Positions 1 through 4,775 of a stretch of 6,430 bases of DNA are shown here, one piece after another (within the stretch, counting starts at the first letter, position 1; the number at the start of each line of letters is the position of its first letter). A model generated the notes under the pieces. The model was not told the origin of the DNA. It worked only from the letters and a program-made list of their open reading frames with translations, and made no database searches. The DNA comes from Bacillota bacterium (GTDB lineage: Bacteria > Bacillota > Limnochordia > Darwinibacteriales > DTU012), in NCBI GenBank assembly GCA_012521805.1, contig JAAYLQ010000068.1, positions 1 to 6,430 of the forward strand, read 5' to 3'. A program made the position numbers and the translations under genes.

Positions 1-85
1 CTTATCGATACTGGTATCGTGGTTTCTAAGATGATTTCGGTTTTGAATCAGCTCACCTTTCCCAGAACTAAGCTGATGTTCAGCA

Positions 86-876
86 ATGACTTTTTCGCCG
101 TTTATGTCCATCAGGATTAGTCTGCCACGTGTTACATATAGGTTTGTTCCAGGTCCATTTGTTTCCATGCTTGCCAGGGCACTGGCTTCAAAACTAAACG
201 GTGAAGAAACGAAGTACGTACTGATCATTGATGAGCTGAACCGTGCGAACGCCGCAAGCGTTTTTGGCGATGTTTTCCAACTTTTGGATAGAGATGGTGG
301 GGTTAGTACGTATGAAATTACGGTGTCTGATGCTTTCGCAAACTATTTGTTGCAGGAGGTTAGTTCTAGGCTGAATGGAGTTAACGCTGAGGCAATGGGT
401 TTGGAATCCTTTAAGAGAATTAAACTTCCAGATAATATGTACATCTGGGCAACGATGAATAGTGCGGACCAGGGCGTATTTCCAATAGATTCTGCATTTA
501 AGCGATGCTGGAGCTTCCTTTATATGGATATTGACGAGATCGATCCTGCTCATGCAAATAGGCCAGCGATTTGTCTGCCTTATTGCGATGGTGAGCGGAT
601 GCATGCGGTTAACTATGATTGGAATGTCTTTCGAAGAGGGAACCTTTGCTGGCCGCCGTATTGTTCTTTGCTGTACTTGCACTGGGCTTCGGCTGACCTT
701 TCGTCCAACCTGATTTTTATTGAAAGCCCTTCAACAGCGGAAACGTTTTTTCTCTGGATCCACAAGATGATGGAACTCTCGGTGGGGAGGTGAGAGATTC
801 GTTTGTCAAAGTCCATAAAGAAATTGCTTCACAGCTTCATGGACGTTTTTGCTCGGGTGAAAGCGGAGGAGCATAA
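86..876 (+). pseudogene. McrB-type AAA+ restriction ATPase, decayed fragment
   Basis: An open frame from 86 to 793 encodes the second half of a McrB-like NTPase module, the motor subunit of modification-dependent McrBC restriction. Visible in order are GPF (residues 23-25), Walker B YVLIIDELNRAN (44-55), the sensor-1 signature ATMNSADQG (122-130) followed by FPIDSAFKRCW (132-142). Family members usually read KRRW here, so the second arginine of this conserved element appears to have become Cys. Walker A, the N-terminal DNA-binding region and most of the C-terminal part are absent. After VNYDWNVFRRG (about 660) similarity stops in this frame. From 724 the +1 frame reads plausibly (NVFSLDPQDDGTLGGEVRDS) to a stop at 874-876, which points to a frameshift. 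Nothing before about 134 looks like McrB. No mcrC is visible. I see the motifs directly; non-function is inferred from missing parts and frame breaks. Confidence 0.75.
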
Positions 877-1057
877 TTCGGGGTAATAATGCTGACCGAC
901 ACGCGGAGATGGTTAGCCGTTCAATAGACGAGTTGGTTGAGTAGGAGAAGAGCTAGTGGACGCGGTTCATGTTAAGCAACTGCTGTTGCTAGTTAAGCGT
1001 CAATGGTTGCTCTTATAGGCTTCTGCCTTGTAAAGAAATACGAGGGATGTTTGGGTT
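877..1057. other. Spacer between two decayed genes, nothing recognised
   Basis: There is no open frame of note on either strand. A small inverted repeat AGCAAC-TGCT-GTTGCT (975-990) is flanked by two copies of GTTAAGC (971-977 and 992-998). No promoter or terminator could be supported. A GAGGG at 1042-1046 sits 11 nt before the ATG at 1058 and may be the relic ribosome binding site of the next pseudogene. Confidence 0.4.
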
Positions 1058-1296
1058 ATGAAAAATAGAGGCTGGATTACAGGCATTTGAATCCTCAACC
1101 AAAGTCGCCTCTATGCATCGGAAACCCCATTGGAAGTTCACTATATGTCGGCCAAGGCGATTCCATCCTGGTCCAGCTTCCTTCTGAGTAAATTGGCCTC
1201 ATTAGTGGGGAAACTGCCAGCGCAAACGCCCCGATAACGTGGCTTACATAACTGGTGCTCCTAAGCTTCTCAGCGTCCTGAACGCCGATTATTGCA
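1058..1296 (+). pseudogene. Secreted ComEC-like metallo-beta-lactamase, 5' fragment, degraded
   Basis: Reading from ATG 1058 gives MKNRGWITGI, a TGA stop, then a segment ending SRLYASETPLEVHYM. After a frame change comes VGQGDSILVQLPSE, a TAA stop, then IGLISGETASANAPI. This matches the start of ComEC/Rec2-like metallo-beta-lactamase proteins, whose typical pattern is a signal peptide, LEVHFMDVGQGDSILIQLP, GKxxLIDGG, then a YIKxLGxxKLDxLIxTHPDxDHIGG stretch. A further frame change gives VAYI and GAPKLLSVLNAD, which fit the helix before the HxHxDH metal site. The metal site itself is not recognisable and the reading is lost near 1290. At least two in-frame stops and two frame changes make this non-coding now. 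Such proteins are usually exported hydrolases of poorly known substrate. The conserved motif is seen directly; the family assignment comes from that motif alone. Confidence 0.65.
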
Positions 1297-1320
1297 ATGG
1301 GATTTCTTGGAATCACACAG

Positions 1321-1329
1321 AAAGGGTGG
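1321..1329 (+). promoter_or_regulatory. Ribosome binding site that decides the lipoprotein start
   Basis: AAAGGGTGG lies 6 nt upstream of the GTG at 1336. It supports GTG 1336 rather than the in-frame ATG at 1297, which would add 13 residues ahead of the signal peptide and has no comparable site. Confidence 0.55.
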
Positions 1330-1335
1330 TCAAAA

Positions 1336-2535
1336 GTGAATGTAGTAAAATGGCGAGGGTGTTGGATAGTCTTGTGTGTAGTGCTTGCATTATCTGGTTG
1401 TATGGGCAACATTGAAGTAGATGAAAAAGGTCCGAGAATAAGCGGTATGGTCTATGATGACGAAGGACATCTGTTCGCGGGGGATGTGATCGTGTCACTG
1501 AATGGCGAATCGACCATCTTTTCAAACTCCGAGTTCGTGCTTCGAGGTTTTGCGCCGGGGAGGAAAGAACTAAGAGTCGAAGCAAATGGGTACAAAACAT
1601 ACACTAAGAACTTTGCAATTTATGCCGAGGAACACCTTGATTTTGTTGTGTATTTGGTGAAAGAGAATGGGTATCCCCTTGATTCTCCCAGCCTAATAGA
1701 TGAAGTCTTAGTTCCTGGTGCTGATAGATTCCCAATAGGGACAAAGGATGATTCTTACAGTTCCGAGGTCAACTACCCCTTTTATATGGCCAAATATGAA
1801 GTGACATACAAGCTTTGGAGGCAGGTCTATGATTGGGCGACAAGCGAGGCAAGAGGCACAGAGCGTTACTACTTTCAAAATGAGGGAAGCTTGGGAAGTG
1901 TGAGGGTGGAGTCTAGCCCCATCATCAAGAATAATTTGCACCCCGTGACCGATGTGAGCTGGCGGGATGCAATAGTTTGGTGTAACGCGCTAACCGAGTT
2001 TTACAACTATCTAGGCCACGGTACTCTTGAATGTGTTTACACCTATGGCGGGGAGGTTATAAGAGATTCGCGGGATAGCAACTCTTTAGCTTGTAATCGC
2101 GCTGTCGCTGGTCAAACAAATGGTTACAGGCTACCCACATCCTTGGAGTGGGAGCTAGCCGCACGGTATCAGGATGGAGAAGAGTGGACTCCGGGCAAAC
2201 ATGTCAGTGGCGATCTTTCTGGACATTGTGATCCATATGATTTCAGTAGTGCTTTTTCGTGGTTGATTGGGGATTACGCTTGGTATGATGAAAATAGTTT
2301 TAGCTCTACCCATCCCGTGGGAGAAAAATTACCTAATCATTTAGGAATCTATGATATGGGTGGAAACGTTTCTGAATGGTGTTACGATACGCCACCCAAT
2401 CGGTCATTATATCGGTTTTATCGTGGAGGTTCGTTTAGCCTTGGAACATTACATCTCCAGTTGGCAAGAACTCTTGAGGATTGGTCGAGCGATATAAGCG
2501 CTTCTCGAGGCTTTCGCCCGGTAAGGACCAAATGA
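1336..2535 (+). CDS. Lipoprotein with carboxypeptidase-regulatory-like and FGE/SUMF1-type domains
   Basis: This is an intact 399-aa protein. From GTG 1336 it has a classic lipoprotein signal: Lys5/Arg7, a hydrophobic stretch, then lipobox LSGC with Cys22 as the lipidation site, so it should be anchored on the outer face of the membrane. Residues about 32-100 resemble a carboxypeptidase D regulatory-like beta-sandwich (SGMVYDDEG, GFAPGRKELRVEANGYKTY). Residues about 125-397 are a formylglycine-generating-enzyme (SUMF1) fold: FPIGT, FYMAKYEVTYKLWRQV, HPVTDVSWRDAIVWCNAL, GYRLPTSLEWELAAR, GIYDMGGNVSEWC, FYRGGSF and GFRPVR. True FGEs carry the catalytic cysteine pair shortly after RGGS; here the stretch reads RGGSFSLGTLHLQLAR with no Cys, so formylglycine formation is unlikely. 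Many FGE-fold proteins are instead binding or scaffold proteins. The role and partner are unknown. It stands alone downstream of pseudogenes, with no visible sulfatase. Confidence 0.85.
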   Translation: MNVVKWRGCWIVLCVVLALSGCMGNIEVDEKGPRISGMVYDDEGHLFAGDVIVSLNGESTIFSNSEFVLRGFAPGRKELRVEANGYKTYTKNFAIYAEEHLDFVVYLVKENGYPLDSPSLIDEVLVPGADRFPIGTKDDSYSSEVNYPFYMAKYEVTYKLWRQVYDWATSEARGTERYYFQNEGSLGSVRVESSPIIKNNLHPVTDVSWRDAIVWCNALTEFYNYLGHGTLECVYTYGGEVIRDSRDSNSLACNRAVAGQTNGYRLPTSLEWELAARYQDGEEWTPGKHVSGDLSGHCDPYDFSSAFSWLIGDYAWYDENSFSSTHPVGEKLPNHLGIYDMGGNVSEWCYDTPPNRSLYRFYRGGSFSLGTLHLQLARTLEDWSSDISASRGFRPVRTK

Positions 2536-2785
2536 TGGTTATTAGGGGAAGACCCGCCAATAGATAAGGTGCGCCATCCTTATTAATAGTATTACAGTCG
2601 CATGACTCTAATCTATGGAAGTGGGTGTAGACGCGTAGAGGTAAGTTGACCTCTACGCGTCAAAACAAATATGATGAGGGCACTTGGAGGGGTTGTACAG
2701 GCAAGACATTACGATACCGTTGCCTACGCGGACTTGTGCGGTGAAGGATGTGATTTATGTGGTCCCACAAATCTCGAATTCCGAA
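2536..2785. other. Region between the convergent lipoprotein and Rep genes
   Basis: After the TGA at 2535 there is a weak inverted repeat ATAAGG (2564-2569) / CCTTAT (2578-2583) that could end the lipoprotein transcript, though it has no T run. A strong hairpin follows at 2630-2661. The remainder to 2785 holds no gene I would call. A plus-strand frame from about 2684 is discussed in the findings. Confidence 0.4.
2630..2661. terminator. Perfect 13-bp hairpin between convergent genes, possible terminator
   Basis: The arms are GACGCGTAGAGGT (2630-2642) and ACCTCTACGCGTC (2649-2661), exact reverse complements with a 6-nt loop. It lies between genes facing each other, where a two-way terminator is expected. 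Neither strand has a T run after the stem: the plus side continues AAAACAAAT. It is therefore not a standard intrinsic terminator and may instead be a protein site or the mark of a recombination event. Confidence 0.4.
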
Positions 2786-3694
2786 TTAACTTTGCAGAAT
2801 ATCCCGGATGCAACTGCCGGAATCGCCGGGATCTGGAGATTCGCTCTTACGTTTAATGGATACTGCCCTCTGTTTATAATCCTCTGTTTCTGGAAGATAC
2901 TCGGCTAGTGAGTTATTAAGCCATGTCTTACACAGCTTAATATGCTTCTTCTCCCTTCCCTCAAGCTCCATCTCTCTTGCAAATCTCTTTGCTGCCTCAA
3001 ATAAATCATCAGCTGTTAGCCCAAGCTTCCGATCCGACAGAATAGCCTTATAGATTTCAAAGGCCGCTGCCTTATCATCTTTTCTGGGATACGCATCCCA
3101 AAAACGATTAAAATCGCCAGGGTAATCTCTCCTGATTGCCCTCCGTAGATTTACCGTTGCCTTCCGCTTACCTTTTTGAGCTGGTTCTTTATCAGGTGCA
3201 ATGTCAGCAGCACTATATATAGAGTTAATAGTGTTATTTGGTAATGGTAGATCATTGGTAATATTAGTGTCCGAAAAAACCGTATCCGATAAAGCCGTAT
3301 CCGACAATTTCGGACACGGTGCAAGCTGGGGTTTTGCTTTGTTTACCCTGCTTAGAGGTTTAACTTGCTCCTGAATCACATAGACATTGCTGGCAAACTT
3401 TCCGCCCATTCTCTTTTGAACAACTTTGATAAAGCCATACAGCTTCAATTCTTCAAGATAGCTCGTAAATGTGTCTTTGTTGATATTCAAATCCCGGCAT
3501 ATTCGTGCACGACTTGGCCAGCTTGCTCTACCACCAAATTCCTCATTTACCACAGCTCCAGCGATACTCGACAAATAACAGAACAGACCTTTTGCGCCAA
3601 TACTGATTTCAGGATTACTCATAAGCAAAAATGGTGCTAACCCATACCCCTTGGAAAGCCATGACGTTTCTTCATACTCGACACGATCTCCCAC
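2786..3694 (-). CDS. Replication-initiator-like protein with winged helix and O/DnaD-like C-terminus
   Basis: This is a 302-aa protein starting at GTG 3694, with AGGAGG 9 nt upstream. Residues about 18-110 form a winged-helix DNA-binding domain of the HTH_36 / phage replisome-organiser kind: NPEISIGAKGLFCYLSS, then a recognition region (SWPSRARICRDLNINKDTFTSYLEELKLYGFI) and a wing ending in NVYVI. Residues about 113-190 are a low-complexity linker with the repeat LSDTALSDTVFSDT. Residues about 191-268 match the C-terminal module of phage and plasmid Rep proteins: FWDAYPRKDDKAAA, LTADDLFEAAKRFA, KHIKLCKTWLNNSLAEYL. Such proteins bind iterons at the origin and load the host helicase. The last roughly 20 residues look unlike the family and may be a replaced tail. 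The DNA of the linker holds iteron-like repeats, and a large structured leader precedes the gene. Initiator function is inferred; no catalytic motif is expected. Confidence 0.75.
   Translation of the reverse strand: MGDRVEYEETSWLSKGYGLAPFLLMSNPEISIGAKGLFCYLSSIAGAVVNEEFGGRASWPSRARICRDLNINKDTFTSYLEELKLYGFIKVVQKRMGGKFASNVYVIQEQVKPLSRVNKAKPQLAPCPKLSDTALSDTVFSDTNITNDLPLPNNTINSIYSAADIAPDKEPAQKGKRKATVNLRRAIRRDYPGDFNRFWDAYPRKDDKAAAFEIYKAILSDRKLGLTADDLFEAAKRFAREMELEGREKKHIKLCKTWLNNSLAEYLPETEDYKQRAVSIKRKSESPDPGDSGSCIRDILQS
3267..3319 (+). repeat. Iteron-like repeats inside the 302-aa Rep gene
   Basis: Three direct copies with an exact 15-nt period are present: GTGTCCGAAAAA (3267-3278), GTATCCGATAAA (3282-3293) and GTATCCGACAAT (3297-3308). 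A fourth copy is inverted, TTTCGGACACGG (3308-3319). The first and fourth form a perfect 10-bp inverted repeat, GTGTCCGAAA / TTTCGGACAC. In the protein they encode the SDT repeats of residues about 126-143. Their position, between the DNA-binding and C-terminal domains, is where lambda O carries its origin iterons. Origin function is inferred; a purely protein-level repeat is the alternative, but the inverted copy argues against that. Confidence 0.55.
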
Positions 3695-3703
3695 TTTCTC
3701 CTT

Positions 3704-3709
3704 CCTCCT
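3704..3709 (-). promoter_or_regulatory. Strong ribosome binding site of the 302-aa Rep gene
   Basis: On the minus strand AGGAGG is followed by AAGGAGAAA and then GTG (3694-3692). The consensus site 9 nt from the GTG fixes the start. A second GGAG lies closer, so the site is unusually purine-rich. It abuts the outer arm of the large inverted repeat beginning at 3711. Confidence 0.75.
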
Positions 3710-3710
3710 A

Positions 3711-3972
3711 AATTTTTCTTAAGAAAGCAGGATATAAAAAGCCTTTCCAGAATAACACTATGGTAGTGCTTAAAACAGGCTCTATTGGTACAAAAAATGT
3801 ACCAATTGGCTAACACGCCCTTTTGGGCGTGTTTTAAGGCACGAGAAAAATCACCTATCTGTCCTCGGTCAAAGGCTGAACTGATGGTTTTTCTCGTCCG
3901 GCTCATGCGATCTTAAACCTGCCCGCAACGCAGTTTAAGATCGCATTTTTATATCCTGCTTATCTTAAAATT
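3711..3972. repeat. 262-bp block closed by inverted repeats and filled with hairpins
   Basis: The outer arms share AAGCAGGATATAAAAA (3725-3740) and its exact reverse complement (3946-3961), a 16-bp perfect match. With small gaps the match extends outward to 3711 and 3972. Inside lie five further inverted repeats: CACTA/TAGTG (3756-3768); ATTGGTACA/TGTACCAAT (3784-3806); AACACGCCC/GGGCGTGTT with a TTTT loop (3812-3833); ACGAGAAAAA/TTTTTCTCGT (3841-3850 and 3888-3897); and a 14-bp pair at 3905-3918 and 3933-3946. There is a TA just outside each end (3709-3710 and 3972-3973). It could be a structured leader RNA of the Rep gene, a single- or double-strand origin, or a small non-autonomous element with terminal repeats and TA duplication. 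I cannot choose from the sequence alone. Confidence 0.6.
3905..3950 (+). terminator. Intrinsic-terminator-like hairpin, plus strand
   Basis: Stem ATGCGATCTTAAAC (3905-3918) / GTTTAAGATCGCAT (3933-3946) is perfect over 14 bp with a 14-nt loop, followed by a T run (3946-3950). The T run is on the plus strand only, so it would end transcripts antisense to the Rep leader. No convincing plus-strand promoter was found upstream. The 3' end of the stem overlaps the outer inverted repeat by one base. Confidence 0.45.
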
Positions 3973-4227
3973 AGGGATAACAAAATGGGGATGTCTATGT
4001 ACCCCCAAATAGACAACACCATGATTACCCGTTTTTCTGCCGTTTTTATTAAAATCAGTAATAGCAACGATTCACATTGCTAATAAATCCCGTAGAGGAA
4101 AATTCTCGCAACCGGTTGTTTTTTCCTGCCACTTTGTTCGGTTTAATTCCGTAAAGTGTGATTATTTCAGAAAAGAGCAGGTAGAACTGTACTTTCGCTC
4201 ATAGATTTTGAGGATAATTTTAGTTGC
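3973..4227. other. Structured non-coding stretch upstream of the 302-aa Rep gene
   Basis: No open frame of note. Besides the pseudoknot candidate at 3986-4015 it contains TAGCAA/TTGCTA (around 4062-4082), AGGAAAA/TTTTCCT around the palindrome CAACCGGTTG (4096-4127), and CACTTT/AAAGTG enclosing CGG/CCG (4130-4158). The T run after CAACCGGTTG is not a good terminator because the short palindrome leaves no usable loop. Such density of repeats fits an origin or leader region. Confidence 0.4.
3986..4015. other. Possible H-type pseudoknot / interleaved inverted repeats
   Basis: The segments occur in the order TGGGG (3986-3990), TGTCTAT (3992-3998), CCCCA (4003-4007), ATAGACA (4009-4015). The first pairs with the third and the second with the fourth, giving two interleaved perfect stems of 5 and 7 bp. 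The geometry works on either strand. It could be a regulatory RNA fold or a protein-binding or nick site in an origin. Confidence 0.4.
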
Positions 4228-4440
4228 CTAATACCAAGTCCCATCAAGAGCATAGTGCCACCATTTTCCGTTTGAAAAATGCACCTTAAAGACCTGCTCT
4301 TTTTCATCCCACATAACACAGGTAAGCCCGTACTTCGACCGTTCTTCTTCTCCCATGCTCGCAAGATGATTGGCCAATATCTTTTCAAAAATCTCTTTCT
4401 GCTGCTCTGTTAGGTTTCCCACAAGTTTTCTCCGATTCAT
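4228..4440 (-). CDS. Small protein of unknown function (70 aa)
   Basis: I do not recognise the family. The N-terminal half is a predicted helix rich in charged residues (LTEQQKEIFEKILANHLASMGEEERSKYG written in two parts: residues about 10-28 and 29-38). The C-terminal half looks like beta strands with many aromatics (CVMWDEKEQVFKVHF, then NGKWWHYALDGTWY). There is no signal peptide or membrane segment. Its ATG (4440) directly follows the TAG of the upstream 48-aa frame (sequence TAGATG) and no ribosome binding site is visible, so translation is probably coupled to that frame. It sits between two initiator-like genes on the same strand and may belong to the plasmid maintenance module. A longer overlapping frame at 4167-4388 is a shadow. 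It is real on grounds of composition and context; function is unknown. Confidence 0.55.
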   Translation of the reverse strand: MNRRKLVGNLTEQQKEIFEKILANHLASMGEEERSKYGLTCVMWDEKEQVFKVHFSNGKWWHYALDGTWY

Positions 4441-4587
4441 CTATTGTCTGAATCTTTCGGTACCGATTCGTTTAGGAGCCTCATACGGCTCTAATTTCCC
4501 CAAGACAGGTAAAATATCAGGTAGATACCTTTTCTCCTGTCCTGGCTCGTCCCTGCTTCTCTGAGCCTTACTAGACCATTCGGCCAT
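4441..4587 (-). CDS. Tiny protein of unknown function (48 aa), coupled to the next gene
   Basis: From ATG 4587 the minus strand reads MAEWSSKAQRSRDEPGQEKR, then a Pro/Leu-rich middle (YLPDILPVLGKLEPYEAPKR) and IGTERFRQ before TAG at 4443-4441. AGGA lies 5-6 nt before the ATG. The stop is immediately followed by the ATG of the 70-aa gene. The product is basic and probably disordered at the N-terminus, and no known family is recognised. The ribosome binding site, tight junction and shared strand support it as a real gene. It could instead act as a leader peptide whose translation drives the downstream gene. Confidence 0.45.
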   Translation of the reverse strand: MAEWSSKAQRSRDEPGQEKRYLPDILPVLGKLEPYEAPKRIGTERFRQ

Positions 4588-4775
4588 GCTTGTCCTATTT
4601 GCGATCGTTAGCAACTAGAATAATATATCTTTCTTCACTTGATTTCTGAAAATTCCCAACGAGAATCGTTTTAAGCCTATTCTAGCCCCAAAATATCACT
4701 GCATAGCCAAAACCACCAGAGCAAGCCTTTTAGTTCATTCTGGCTTGTCCCTGGGCTTCTGGATGCAATTTAAGC
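4588..4775. other. Gap between the 423-aa Rep gene and the 48-aa gene
   Basis: On the minus strand this lies downstream of the 423-aa gene stop. No terminator hairpin with a T run is seen, so transcription may continue into the small genes. TTTAAGCCTA occurs twice (4670-4679 and 4769-4778), the second copy overlapping the stop codon. A minus-strand TATATT (about 4629-4624) could be a -10 element but has no matching -35. Confidence 0.35.

Noticed and set aside
194..682. 162-aa open frame on the minus strand
   Set aside because: It lies antisense to the recognisable McrB fragment and has no family-like motif or ribosome binding site.
1095..1412. 105-aa open frame on the minus strand
   Set aside because: It overlaps the metallo-beta-lactamase remnant and the lipoprotein signal peptide, both clear on the plus strand.
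2671..2856. 61-aa plus-strand frame rich in Cys
   Set aside because: It has no ribosome binding site and lies partly opposite the Rep gene; the Cys pattern does not form a recognisable metal site.
3637..3906. 89-aa minus-strand frame running into the 302-aa Rep gene
   Set aside because: It is built from the hairpin block, has no ribosome binding site, and ends inside the Rep gene in another frame; the Rep start has a strong AGGAGG of its own.
3986..4015. preQ1-type riboswitch
   Set aside because: The H-type order is similar but the conserved C-rich loop and A-rich tail of preQ1-I are not present, and no queuosine gene is near.
4110..4126. Terminator at CAACCGGTTG followed by a T run
   Set aside because: The palindrome leaves no room for a loop, so it cannot form a stable intrinsic terminator hairpin.
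4167..4388. 73-aa minus-strand frame
   Set aside because: It overlaps the 70-aa gene in another frame; the 70-aa frame has better composition and a coupled start.
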